A stretch of 64,000 nt of DNA from Halisarca cf. caerulea (lineage: Eukaryota > Porifera > Demospongiae > Chondrillida > Halisarcidae): assembly GCA_963170055.1 (NCBI GenBank), contig CAUJGJ010000313.1, positions 2,710,201 through 2,774,200 of the forward strand, written 5' to 3'. Below the pieces are notes generated by a model, which saw only the letters and a program-made list of their open reading frames with translations, was not told the origin of the DNA and searched no databases. Position numbers and translations under genes: made by a program. Each line of letters begins with the position of its first letter. The stretch's first letter is position 1. Below, piece after piece: positions 34,159-59,297 of this stretch.

Positions 34159-34483
34159 GCTGCAAAGAAATCTTCAATGGGCCGCAATCAATCTTGAAAA
34201 TAAATGACTAAGTCTCTCCCACACACCTCTGCTTACTATGTAGACGAAACGAAGTCCAGTCTTATAAACCATAGGACAGCAAACTTGCGTGCCGAAGTCT
34301 ACAAGGAAGTTTGAACCACGCCTAGTTCCTGTCTACCGGAAGCTATGAAATCTGTGCTATACCTATTCTGCCCTTCAGGGTTCTCCATAATATTCTGCAT
34401 GGTAATAATAAAGCTATCACAAGCTCACGAGTCTTATTCTGCGCCAGACGCTATTCTAGTAACCATAGAAGACTAACGGAGGC
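34159..34483. promoter_or_regulatory. Shared (bidirectional) integrin alpha/beta promoter
   Basis: This 325-bp spacer lies between the two divergent start codons and must hold both 5' UTRs and core promoters unless distant untranslated exons exist. On the alpha side it has a TATA-like TTATAAGAC (minus strand, 34261-34270), conserved in the alpha paralogue. An ETS-type CCGGAAG is at 34336-34342, with further GGAAG/TTCC motifs near 34304 and 34326. No clear TATA box is seen for beta. Regulatory roles are inferred from position and motif only. Confidence 0.7.
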
Positions 34484-47360
<12,877 letters not shown>

Positions 47361-47942
47361 GTACATACTATTGTTAAGGCTGTATTATGTCCCTATGCTA
47401 TAGTCCTTTGTACATACAACAATATACACTCAGTTAACATCACAAATTGCAACTGCGTACATATGTATATAATTATTATGTGCACTAGTAATAATAGTGC
47501 TATTTAAGCATAAGTATCATATCATACATTTGCATGCATTCTTGTTCTTATGGCTTATAGTAAGTATTGTAATTTGAATATAAATATTATGTTCCACAAG
47601 TGTTCAAAGTACTGGAGCTATATACAGTACATACTGTATATGTATGTATAATAATATATCTCAAGGCCTCCTGAACTGGTCCAGTTGGTCAGTTCTTCAG
47701 CCACGCCATATATTGTTGATTGTGCAACACACCCCACGGTGTTCAGAAATATACTATTTCACCTCACTAGCATCTGCAAACAGTACGTGCATGGACCCAT
47801 GCAGTCCATGGCTTGGAACCTCAAAGCTATCCAGCAAAAATAATGCAGAAAACCCTCTTGTAAAAGTTGCAGTGAATTTGTGCAGAACAATTACCATACA
47901 TGTGATTTGTTTGGCAAATTGGCCTGACCATGCACTGGCTTG

Positions 47943-48006
47943 TATCTATCTATCTATATCTATCTATCTATCTATCTATCTATATCTTTCTATCTATCTA
48001 TCTATA

Positions 48007-48040
<34 letters not shown>

Positions 48041-48061
48041 CGTATATAGATAGATAGATAA

Positions 48062-48096
<35 letters not shown>

Positions 48097-48145
48097 TACG
48101 TAGATAGATAGATAGATAGATACATGTAGATAGATAGATAGGAAG
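47943..48145. repeat. (ATCT)n/(GATA)n inverted microsatellite pair
   Basis: CTAT runs up to about 48040 are followed by TAGA runs to about 48140, so the two halves can pair as a long hairpin. Confidence 0.95.
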
Positions 48146-48451
48146 GAAGACTGTATCACGAGCTGGAGCCTAGCTATATACCCATGTTTTTATCTCAGTT
48201 GCCGTTGATATACATTAGGTGTTTTTGGTGATGGAGCCCTCACTTTATTCAAAGACATTATTGGCCGATGATTACATCTAAAGTCACAAGATCCTAAATC
48301 ATCCTTTCAATTATACTATAGAGAATCAGTGTATGTGTTCAAAAATTTAACTCTGTATCTGTTCTAGGTTCCAGCCATGCATGTCTATCCTGTACTGTAG
48401 ATCAAATTGAACTTTGTCTGTTGTTTGTGTGTATATGTTGTATGTTGTATA

Positions 48452-48456
<5 letters not shown>

Positions 48457-48501
<45 letters not shown>

Positions 48502-48615
48502 TTATTTATTTATATAGTACACATGACATCAAAAACCTAGGACACAAGTCAAACCAAGCTAATACTACTCAAGTTAACAAGAACCTAATACACATACTGA
48601 GTTAAATTTCTGTAC

Positions 48616-48671
<56 letters not shown>
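48457..48671. repeat. Two (TA)n microsatellites
   Basis: TA runs at about 48457-48497 and 48619-48671, separated by about 120 bp of unique AT-rich sequence. Confidence 0.95.
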
Positions 48672-48673
<2 letters not shown>

Positions 48674-49313
48674 GTTCATTCCATAAACACCTGTACATAT
48701 ACACAACAAAACAACAGCACGTATTGTAACAGACAATTAAAAATAGTACAAATATTACAAGGCCTAACAATTCACAAAATTCGGACACATACAGCTAGGG
48801 ATTTATTTAAGTGCCCAAAATAGATAGAGTTAAATCTCTGCATACATACACTATAATCCATGTATGTATGTGAATTGCTGTTTTGCATGCACGCTTTGTA
48901 ATCAGAGATGGGTGTCATGCACGTGCACGTGAATGCAATCTCAATGTAAATGATCGAGTGGTTATCTTCTCTGATTGAAGAAACCATACTCATAATATAT
49001 ACGTATATGGGCCATGATGATATCTATATATATATTATAATATTCCACATGCACTCTTATGTAGATCTACATTGTGTGCATACATTATTATATGGATATA
49101 ATTATAACTTGTCTGATTAGTATAAAATTATACAATAGATAGATATGATACTATTATACAATTACACAAAATGCATACTCATTTTATGAAACATACATAG
49201 AAAAGAATGTAAAAAAATGGTATAATTTACATAGACTGAATGGCGCAGGCTCACAAGCCGCATGTTGCACATCTAGCTATAGCCGCATGTTGCACATCTA
49301 GCTACAGCATGGT

Positions 49314-52300
49314 CTACAGCTCAGGCTGCAGATAAGGGTACAGATCATACATGAAGCTTTCAACTGTAGTCTTCAGAGCACTGAATGTAGGTCGGTCATT
49401 TGGGTTCAACATCCAGCAATTCAACATCAAATTGTACACTTCCTTGTCACAATTCTCAGGACATTCCAAATAGCTCCCAGCTTTAACTGCTTCCAATACA
49501 TCAGCATCAGACAGCGTGGGATATGGGAATTTACCTAATAGCATACAAAAATGTTTCCCTGAAGACAATATAGGACATGCTGCAGAGTTGACAGTCTACA
49601 GTTGTTCCACCATTTAATGTTGCATAACAAATACACATACACATCAAATTATCTTGTAACCGAATCTCATAGCTGGTCCTCATGCAATCTGCCTCCTATT
49701 TGAGGAGGTCTCTCCTATAATTGCGGGCAATTTTGTAGGACTGAGTACACGGAACACTTCCTCCAACTTCTGCTATGGTTAAGCTGTCTAGCCATACTTG
49801 CCACTGCTGAACTCCCATCAATGGAGACCACACTGACAAGAAATAATGCATGTATGCATGTATGCATTGTACTGTATGTTGATGACGGTACTCTACTTGT
49901 GTACTTCTTTCCAAATCATTCCGGTTTGATCACCATGTAGATAGCTAACATCACAAGAACCAACCCCTGTGTTTATGCATGCTGCAAACACGTAGAATTT
50001 CACTCTACCTTGGCTGAAGACTTCCCATAAGGTAACGCCAAAAGACCACCTAAAGAAGGAACACTCATGTCACTATTACACGTACAACTACACATTCAGA
50101 CTGTGAAGGCTATACTGACACATTCACTCCTGTGAGGGTTACAGTTATATGTGTACTATTAACTCACACATCTGATGCTTCACTGTACACATCATTCTCA
50201 AATGCTTCTGGTGACATCCACCGCAACGGTTTGCTGTCTGTGGGTAGCTCAGCTACAACCTCAGATTTACCATCCAAGAAGCAAGCAAATCCAAAGTCAG
50301 ATATCTTAATGATTCCATTTGCACTCAGGAGTAGATTCCTACAGGCAAGATCTCGATGCAATATCCCAAAAAGTTGGAGATGTTCCTGAAGTGTAGAACA
50401 ATTAAGGAAAATGTTTACTGTAGACACACAACTTGTAAATTAGACACAGCTGAACTTTGTAACATGATTCTGATAGCTTTGTCTGATACATAATTGCACT
50501 CACCATCCCACGAATTGCTTGAATGGCAAATTTCAAGAGTTGACTGGCCTTAACAGAGATCTTTGCTTCGACTGGTAAATTCAGTGAATCACTTTGAAGA
50601 CTGTAGCTTCTAAGCTGACAGTAAGAGTCGATACTCTTAGCTCTGTCTCTCTGAAATTCCACTAAGGTCTGTCTCCTTGCCTACACAGGAACCAGAGCCA
50701 TAAAGATAAAAAGCTTGTGTGCATACATGTTGTGTGTGTGTATGTGTGTATGTGTGTGTGTGTGTGTGTGTGTGTTTGTGTTTGTGTGTGTGTGTGTGTA
50801 TGTGTGTGCGTGTGTGTGTGTGCGCGTGCGTGCGTGTGTGTAAATGCATAGGCATGCACATACATACATACTTATGTACATAATACAGTGGGTACATCAA
50901 TTATCCAACATTCCTCCTGATCTGATTATACTCTAAGGGAAATCCCCATCCTCAACTGGATTAAGAATCACTACACGTAATATAATATTTGAGGCCCGTG
51001 TAACATTGGATTGTGCAGGTTCCACTATATTATAGCCTGTGCATATGTGCACGAAGAAGAGATCATACCAAGTTTCGTGGATGCTTGGGCAACGCAAATG
51101 CTAGAAGAGATTCTGGTTCTTCATCATCATCCTGTTGAATGAAACACATCCATAACATATTGTACATAATTGATTGGTGCAAAGAGCGCACAAACTCATC
51201 ACTGCTGACTTACAGCTAGACAGCTAGATCTCAGAATGTTCAGTAGATTCCCACAAGGCACTAGCTCCATGGCTATCATTGGCGGTGCATGTTCAAGCTG
51301 TAATCCAACAAGTTGCACTACATATGGACAGCTTTGGGTAGATAGTGTCTTTAGGATTTCTGCTTCGTTAAGAAATGCCTCCATTTCCTTTTCACTAGCA
51401 CCACCTAAAGGAAAGGGATGTGCCTATCCCCTGTGCAGACCACAAATATTCATTTGCAAGCATGCACGTACCTTTAAGAAGCTTGACAGCTATTGATTCC
51501 TCGGAATAATTCCTAAATTGGTCCAGTTGGGTGGGAGTAGAAAGAGGTCCGCGTACTAAGGAAAAGTACACAGAAGAGAAGTTTCCTTCCCCCAGGAGAT
51601 GGAAGCTGCTGGTGTTGAACATGTGCAGTGGAATGACCCATCTGTCAACCATTGCTGGGGGAAGTCTCTTGAAGTAGAGCTTATATGAATCCTCATTGAT
51701 CTCCATGATGTCCTTAGGCACACCATTGAACGTCTGAGCGTGGGAATACACAGTAAGATGGTATATTCGGGAGTGTTGCTAATGGTGTACGTAATCACTG
51801 TACATAAAAAGGATGGGTAAGTACATATGTTTTCATACCTCAGAAACTCTTGCTAGGTCCTGCTTCTTCGCGGCACACACAAGTTGCCTTGAAATGACAA
51901 TGATGATCACAACCACTACAGCAATCCCCAATACAATAACCGCAGAGAGTACACCAGCTATTACACCACCAACGTCGCTTGGCGGTGGCCTAACAGTTGG
52001 ATCATCTATAGTGTGAAGACCTTCATGAAATAAAGCTGGCAGGTACAAACTAAGCATGCTGGACTTACATTCATAGGACCCGGTGATGCCAGCAGATGGA
52101 CTAGTGCCAAACATGTTTGTCGCAGTAACGTTGAAAGATATTGTTGCTTTGCCATCTCCCAGATATTCCCTCACAAGGAAGGCATAGTGGGTACTTGTCT
52201 GCATACATAAATAGTGCAACTCACATGCATGTGAATACAACATAGTCTTTGTCATAATACTTACAGTGCTATTAGATTCTCTGGCAACAATTGTACCCTC

Positions 52301-55300
52301 TTCTCCATGTAGGAGCAAATAAGCAGTGTAGCTGGAAATGGGTCCATTGGTCTTGACAGGCTCATCCCAATTTACCACAAAATGGCTGCCATTATTGTTT
52401 ACAGTGATATTAGAGACTGCAGTGGGGGGCTTGCCTGAAGGGGTAGAATTGCTACTAGTAAAATTCTGATAATAAGTAGGCTCGAGAATGACAGTAGGAT
52501 AAAGAAGCTTTATCTATTCATGTACTGTTAAAACGCTATCTATTATGGAAAGAACTGCAGACTCATCTCTGGACATACATACATACACATATCTATAACA
52601 ATACTGCACATTATGATGTTGCGTGGATTTGATCAAGAGATAAAGTGGTTAGTGACACTAGGCTCTCTAGATAGTTGAATCCTGCCATCATGTGAATGCA
52701 CATTCTAGTCTATGATGTAATAATGCATATCTACCTGGGATGGAAATGGCCTTGAGAGCAATACTCCCTTGATTCGATTTAGTATCAATCTACACACAAA
52801 AAATGCTTCTGTGGTAACATACACACAGAAATTAGGAGAATCACAAGTTGCATTAATGTCACATTAGGCTTGCCATATCTACAGTACATGCTGCATATAC
52901 GCACATAAAACTTAAAGCTCTTCATGGGTTGAATTCCCTCCAGTGTTGCTGTGTACACTAGGTCACCAGTCTGCAATGACCAGACATACAGTGAGAGTAA
53001 TGTACGAAACATTTCAAAGACATTGTATCAAAATACTGTGTTTGCTATAGAAGGGAATTTTGTGAAGGAATACATATAAGTACACTCCATTATAACATGG
53101 TAAGAGGGACAACAATACAACCCATAACAAATACTGTTGAACCTCGCTATAATGAACTCTGGATACAATGAACTCCCTGATATATAACTTAGAATGTACA
53201 CCTATTTACTCTATGTAAATGAGCCCTGATGTAGTGAACAGCCTGAACCGGTGAACTTTTTTCACTGATGTTGAGGGGATTCGCTATAGTGAGGTTTGAC
53301 TGTAATGTGAAAACATACACAGATGCAACAAACATAATAAATAACACAATGAATAAAACTAATATTATCATTATGATGAATATGTACACATATTATGCAT
53401 ACGTATACATACATATGTATAAGGGGCTGGAATACAATCTCTTCTTTCATTGTACATGACATTGTAAGGACATGTGATCTAAGATAAGACAAATATAAAC
53501 ATAATGTATGCTTGACTCACTGCATTAATGGTCTTCACTTTTGCAAATACCTTGTTTATGATGATAAAAAAGTTCACGTGCTTGTGCATATCATAAATTT
53601 GAGGTACAACCCAAACAAGGTTAATGGAAAATGTGAGATTGGAAGGGTTCCAAACTGCTTCAGCTTTTGTCACATTCAAAGTGACTGGAGTGTTTGGCAC
53701 TATCAAGACAAGTGAAAAGCAAACTAAAAATCACATCTATAAAACTAATATTTGTAATGATCACACTAAATAATTCTGTTTGCAAATTCAATATTAATAA
53801 TTAAGATAAATAAACTCACATGTAATCGAAACACTTTCCTCCAGTTTAGTCTGTGCCTGTTTTTCATTGCCAAACATACATGGCAGCAAATATGACACAG
53901 ATACCTAATACACAAGCCATAAGCATCTCTAATTCAACACAATGACAAATCATTACCACCATAACATGCACATACATTCACATCGTAAAAGCAATTCCAA
54001 ACAGAATTGTTGGAAAAATCCTTTGGCAGAAAACTAACAGCACCTTTGGACTGCAGAAAACACAGATTAATACAAGTAAAATGGATACACGTACAGATTT
54101 CAAAGATAAGTCAAATGAAACATAATGCAGCCAAAGATTTGTATACATTTACAGTAGCCCTGTCTAAGATTTAAAGGGTGCATAAAAATGTGAAATCGTG
54201 ATCGCTCTGCAATTGTCTACCTCCACAAAATTTTGAATAGTACAGTACTCATGTAGTCCGAGGAATATTATGCTTTTCTATTTCATTTTCGATCACAGGC
54301 ACACCTCACTGTTTATACATCAATCATTAATTGTATTTCATTTTTATGTTCTGTCTTTTCTTTACTGTATATGCTGAGGTCAAGGGTCAGTTTTGGCCGA
54401 GACCAAAATTAATTATCTATCTATCTATAAAAACATCTTAAAATGGTAAAAGGATGTAGGATTAACACAGGATCGTGCAAAAAGGTTTTATCAAAAAAGG
54501 ACCCTCCAAAAATACTCGGAACAAGGGTTAGTGTCAAATATATTTAACATATATATTAGGAATAATATCAGGTAAACTTCAATTAAAGCTGTTTAAGGCT
54601 TCCTCCAAAAATGATGACAAAAGCTACACAAACTATGTACACTACAGTACACCATACTACATCAGGGGACCTTTCAAGAAATAAACAGCCACAAAGTATA
54701 GTTGTAAGAAGCTCCGCTCATAATACTCACTGCTTTCACAACTTTTGATGCTGTAACACAGTCTTGATAGCTACCATCTTGTACTAAAGAAATGGTTGCA
54801 AGGGTGCCGTCAGGTAGTGAACCTAAATGGGTTGATAGAATACTACTGAAATATGTATATGACATCATGAGGGAATGGTTCATTGATACAGCTGAACTAA
54901 GAACTAGGAATACACTTCTATTCTGTCCAAGACAAATTGACATGCATATACAGTGTAGTACATAAGTGTTAATTGTGTACACACACATACACACACACAC
55001 ACACACTGTACATACGCATACGCGCATGACACTGTATGTATACTTGAATGGATGTTTTACCACAAAGCTACAAATTTAATTCCCCATAGCATAAAAGAGA
55101 ACTTTCATGGCTTAAATGTTCAGTGAAGTAGAAACCACATACACAAAATCTGCATAAACCATTTTTGAAGGCTATTTTTACAAAATCACATAATATTATC
55201 ACACACAATTTTAAAGCTCTACAGAATTACACTTTGATCAGTTTACAAACTTGGTAAATAATCGTACATTGATGCTGTTTGCATGGTCCATATGGTCTGG

Positions 55301-55856
55301 ATTCACACAAGGTACTAAACTTGATATTATAAGGATACATACACAAAGATCCATGCATAAGGAAACAATAGCATGAAACAACCAACCATTACAACTCTTA
55401 CCATTAACTTTCCACAGTGCAGTAATGTTAGGACGCGTATCTTGTAATGCAGTTACTTCAAGGGTTACGGATTTTAATGTAAATGGTTCTATAGAATTCA
55501 AAGGTAACAATGTAAAGTCAACACTTGTAATTTTGTAGCACATGGCAGCAAATGTGAGCTCATACAAGGAAAGTACATAAACCAGTGTACCAAAATCCTA
55601 TGACGTCTCTTGTGCAAAGATGTAAACAAACATACCTTGTCGTGGAAAGACTCTTTCTTTGGAAAAGTTAGACACCCCACATTCCTTGATGATTGCTATA
55701 GACACATTGTAACATTCTGTTGTGTTCAAATCAAGCACATTCTCTTTGCCGGCATACTATAAACAAGGCAGGGAGATGCTAACAAAAGTTATGCATGTGT
55801 GTGTATAGAGACACAGAAACGTGTGTGTGTGCATACATGTGAAATTACATGTAAGA

Positions 55857-55937
<81 letters not shown>

Positions 55938-56454
55938 CACACACACGTGTGCATACTGATACAGAAAGAAACATACGTACATGCACAAGAATGAATGTAA
56001 ATGCACACAATACGTATATTATAAACAATAATAAAAGTACAACTCACCAAAAGCTGATAATACACCCTTTGTGATGATAGGTGAACAGACTTTACAATAA
56101 CCACTTGTGATTCTCTACTAGGAACACTCTCATTGCTTCTAAGAGTATACAAGGAAATTCCTTTCTCCAAAGCAGTTGTATTGAACAGTAATAATCCAGT
56201 TTCATTTTCAATGGACAGATCTGGAGCTCTCAATGGAGTTGACACAGAGCAATGTGTGTAGTTGCGAAGAGGACATCCAACTGGAAACTATAAAAAAAAA
56301 CAGTCATTTAAATTTTACATGCACAAAACTTTGTTTAGACAAGTACATTTTAAAGACTAGCATGACATACTATATTATTCAAGTTCAATCATACACAAAG
56401 CTGCTGTACACAAATGCATCCATGTACTTCCAAAAGATACATACCTGCAGGATT

Positions 56455-56517
<63 letters not shown>

Positions 56518-57803
56518 CACACACACACACACAAACACCATATACTATAAAATTAGTAACTTCCAAACATGTGACTTACACTGTAACCCATGCTTGTCAC
56601 TGATATATTAGCACAGCATTTCGCTACACACTCCTCTCTGTCCTGTGAATACTCCACATTCTGAGCAGCAGACAAAATTAAAAATTAGAATCCTTTTAAA
56701 ATGTCGCGAAATTATTAAATTTAACTATTATTTCTAATGACAATTCACATAAAATAAAGATGATGTTCATGCTTATCACAAAAAATAGAAGCCCTGCTGT
56801 ACAGATTGGGCTGTACACTGGGGCAAAGAGATCACATCCTGCAAGTTAGTATGGACGATACTGCCAGTTATAAACCTGATACGTAAATCTTCCATAACAA
56901 TTTGGAAGGACAGATGAATCTAGAGCAATAGTTGGGAGTCTAAAGGCAAAATTTGTCTTCAATTCGAGATGCAACCTCAGCGGCACATTACTTTCAAATT
57001 AAAACAATTAAATATCATATAATATATAATTAAATATGAAAGTAGGAAAATAAACAGTAGCAAATTTTGAGGTTTAAGCAGTAGAATAAACTAATCTCAT
57101 CCGAGGCCAGATATCCTAGTCTAAGAATTGAATGCACATAAAATGGTCAATGGAATACTTTGCGATGTGAAAAGTCAGTGAGTAAGGTGTCCCAACCGTG
57201 CCTTTGCTATCTGTAGCATAGACACAACACCACTTGGGCAGAGACAAACACTGTTTGAGTTAGAGCACAGATACTACAAACCAGTGAAACCTGTATACCA
57301 GGACCATTCAAAGGACCAACAAATCATGACCTCTATAAACAGGTGGTCCTATGTAGAGGTGCAACATTACTGTTTAAGTGGTTCCTGGATCTGTCCAGAG
57401 TGGTCTTTACAAACAGATGGTCCTTCTATACAGGTGGTCTCTACATGTAGGTGTTGTGGACCGGACAGTCCCAAGCCCCACAGACACGGACTGGGGTATC
57501 ATTCTTTAGTATTGTCATGTGAGCTAATCTAGTCGAGCGTTTTCGACACGTCGAACTTGGATTAGATGCTTAATTAACAGGGTAAAACACGGCATTAGTC
57601 CCCACCGAGGTCCCCACTCCCGGGCACTACACAGCGACTGTCAATAAGTGGCCGAACACAAAAGCCAAAAACAAGAGTAGAACAGTTTTATGACTTACTG
57701 CTGCTGTACATCTTCCACAGCAAATCTTTTTCGAAAGCGGGTCAGACCCAACAACAAGAGAAAGGAATAGGGGCAAACCCAAACAGTATCCACTGTGCCA
57801 CAT
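49314..57803 (-). CDS. Receptor tyrosine kinase with fibronectin-III-type ectodomain
   Basis: Membrane receptor kinase. Exon models: 57803-57699 (signal peptide MWHSGYCLGLPLFLSLVVG), 56956-56876, 56660-56580, 56287-56048, 55756-55636, about 55597 or 55558-55402, 54822-54731, 54050-53982, 53904-53820, 53699-53521, 52970-52905, 52789-52735, 52434-52265, 52198-52069, 52005-51839 (transmembrane), 51733-51472, 51404-51214, 51131-51069, 50680-50504, 50385-50168, 50049-50009, 49534-49314. The ectodomain has FN3-like repeats (KPPTAVSNITV...NWDEP). The kinase keeps the Gly loop LGEGNFSSVYF, AVKLL, the alphaC Glu in FLNEAEIL, HRDLACRN, DFG, SPE and DVWSFGV, with a kinase insert of about 60 residues. 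Two oddities: the exon at 55636 ends in phase 1 while the next can only start in phase 0, and the activation loop lacks tyrosine. The first two exons are less certain. Confidence 0.88.
50731..50840. repeat. (GT)n microsatellite, interrupted
   Basis: GT runs broken by TATG, TTTG and GCGTGC, in a kinase-domain intron of the receptor gene. Confidence 0.93.
53134..53302. mobile_element. Pogo/Tc1-like MITE, TA target
   Basis: The left end CTGTTGAACCTCGCTATAATGAAC and the reverse complement of the right end, CAGTCAAACCTCACTATAGCG, pair imperfectly with TA flanks. It lies in the intron between 53521 and 52970 of the receptor gene. Confidence 0.6.
54051..54730. other. Receptor kinase intron, nothing recognised
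   Basis: AT-rich 680-bp intron with a very short CTAT run near 54417; no element ends or coding frame were seen. Confidence 0.4.
55859..55947. repeat. (CA)n microsatellite
   Basis: CA run of about 88 bp with ATACAC and GCAC breaks, in a receptor-gene intron. Confidence 0.95.
56457..56534. repeat. (CA)n microsatellite
   Basis: CA run of about 78 bp with one AACAC break, in a receptor-gene intron. Confidence 0.96.
56957..57698. other. First intron of the receptor kinase gene (proposed)
   Basis: Contains a fragment at about 57282-57455 resembling the MITE at 17614-17802 (CAGTGAAACCTGTATACCAGG, repeated GGTGGTC motifs) but without a clean right end. Nothing else was recognised. Confidence 0.45.
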
Positions 57804-58300
57804 TTGAGTTCTGTCTCTTCGGAACCAAATAATCCTGTCTTACTTTTATGCGATTTCCCTCGTCTTGTGATTACTGAAGTATCTAGGTTGCTGCAAGGAT
57901 TCGGAAATCTATGGTTGCACCACCGGCACGCATTGCGCGGTACAAAATCGACAAAAATCAATATTATAGCCAAGTTACTCTAAAGCGGAAGTCCGTACCA
58001 TGTATGATGAGCTCATGGACTTCTACAGGCTTTGGTGTTGTTGATTTAACCATAAGTATAGAGTATCTATGATCTAACCTACGTATCTTGGTGCAGTAAC
58101 TTTGATCACTGAAACAGGAAGCTAAGAGAGATCAATTCTCATTCCAAGGTCACGCATCTGTCCCCGCATGCAAGTTTGCAACTAAAGCTCTTTCCAGCCC
58201 AAGATATGGCAATCTAATATGTAGTGGTCCATCAATTCCATCTCATTCAAACATCAATCCATCCACTCCAATCACATTCTAACACCTCCTGTAATTGCTT
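57804..58300. other. Upstream flank of the receptor kinase gene
   Basis: Should hold the 5' UTR and promoter of the minus-strand kinase gene. An alternative open minus-strand frame (57973-57695) overlaps the signal-peptide exon but has no ATG and no signal peptide, so it was not chosen. No other gene was recognised. Confidence 0.4.
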
Positions 58301-58307
58301 CTGGACC

Positions 58308-58405
58308 AGTCTAGCCACTAGTCTCACACTTCTCCCCACGTGGGCGAGGAGATTGTCCTCACTCAAGTGGGGAGAAGTATGTATGCAGACGGGGCTAGTG
58401 GCTAA
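58308..58405. repeat. Foldback hairpin
   Basis: Arms AGCCACTAGTCT...CTTCTCCCCACGTGGG and CAAGTGGGGAGAAG...GGGCTAGTGGCT pair over about 40 bp with mismatches. The right arm overlaps the stop codon of the orphan exon at 58395. Confidence 0.65.
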
Positions 58406-58649
58406 ACTTTGTACTATGCTGAATGTATGCGTCTGAGTTTTCGTATCCATGCTCTCTTTCACCATCAAATAGTAGTGCAGTCAAAGGACCTAGTTCACAT
58501 GATCTTCCAGTACTTGAAGAAATGTACATGTTTGTCTTAGAATTAGAATCCTGTCTTTGTTCGTTAATCATAGATATGGTTATGGCTTCATTATCTATAC
58601 CTACCAGGGTTCCATCTAGGATTAAAGTGTTGGGAGGGAATTTTCGGTA
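58395..58649 (-). CDS. Orphan coding-like terminal exon
   Basis: An 85-codon open minus-strand frame follows an acceptor-like ATTGTAG at 58650 and ends at a stop at 58395. The protein (YRKFPPNTLILDGTLVGIDN...GYENSDAYIQHSTKFSH) has balanced, protein-like composition and tyrosine motifs (GYENS, DAYIQ), like a cytoplasmic receptor tail. No upstream exon, membrane helix or partner was found on this strand up to the kinase at 63256. It may be the last exon of a small gene, or a fragment left from tandem duplication of receptor genes. Function unknown. Confidence 0.4.
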   Translation of the reverse strand, partial: YRKFPPNTLILDGTLVGIDNEAITISMINEQRQDSNSKTNMYISSSTGRSCELGPLTALLFDGEREHGYENSDAYIQHSTKFSH

Positions 58650-59034
58650 CTACAATACATGTCAGTTGTGTGAGACATGACTGACGTATGCGTTTTGATG
58701 TATGCATTATGTATACAGTAGACCCTTCCTTATCCGACCCTAGCATATCCGGCCACTCTGATTATCCAACCTACCCTCTACATTGGTACTCTATAATACA
58801 GAACAGTACTAATATTGTAGTGTAGAGTCATGATAATTTTCACTCGCATATGTATCTGAATTGTGCTACACATTGCAGTACGCATCCATCTATGGTAAAT
58901 ATTTAAATAATGGCTACATACATTATATATGCTGGGGAGATCTACCAGGCTAGCAGGTAGACTACACTGGTATGGATTTTTATCTTTCACTGCAAATTGA
59001 AAACAGATATATCATACACTAGTCCTGTGTGCTT

Positions 59035-59130
59035 AGACCCAATTTTGCTCGGCCATTTTCTGAGACTGATGTCACCGGGCCTTCCCGGTGACATCAGTCA
59101 TGGCGAGCATGTATGGGTCTGGCTACGTGG
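59035..59130. repeat. Foldback hairpin with perfect 16-bp stem
   Basis: GACTGATGTCACCGGG and CCCGGTGACATCAGTC form an exact stem around a CCTT-type loop, and pairing continues outward imperfectly to AGACCCA / TGGGTCT. Confidence 0.8.
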
Positions 59131-59249
59131 GACTAATCACACAATTCTAGCCAATGATTGTGATATAAATGACTGCAGTCTGAGGCAGTGGGTGATTATA
59201 GTAGAAATTGTAACCCATGGTGACATATTTCAAAACTATGGATGATTTA

Positions 59250-59297
59250 CTCATAGACACTCTGTACTACGTAACCCGTAGTATAGAGTGTCTATGG
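59250..59297. repeat. Small hairpin with CATAGACACT ends
   Basis: Arms CATAGACACTCTGTACTACG and CGTAGTATAGAGTGTCTATG pair around TAACC. A hairpin with the same ends lies at 9940-9976, and TGTGTCTATGG also occurs near 6715 and 33340. Confidence 0.7.

Larger units (their letters stand above)
29345..34301 (-). repeat. Segmental duplication, copy 2 (matches 1910-8364)
   Basis: This is the exon 1-4 end of the complete alpha gene plus its proximal promoter, duplicated in tandem on the same strand. The upstream homology ends at 34301, inside the alpha/beta spacer. Confidence 0.85.
47361..49313. other. Convergent intergenic region between integrin beta and the tyrosine kinase
   Basis: Holds the 3' UTRs of both genes. 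It contains (ATCT)n/(GATA)n tracts that form an inverted pair (47943-48145) and two (TA)n runs (about 48457-48497 and 48619-48671). No gene was recognised. An open frame at 47644-48057 has no family resemblance and runs into the ATCT repeat. Confidence 0.5.

Noticed and set aside
47644..48057. Plus-strand frame of 137 codons after integrin beta
   Set aside because: It runs into the ATCT microsatellite, has no family resemblance, and lies in the likely 3' UTR or spacer.
57695..57973. Alternative first exon for the receptor kinase in another frame
   Set aside because: No ATG, no signal peptide, and its phase does not lead cleanly into the next exon; the overlapping frame with an ATG and a hydrophobic leader fits.
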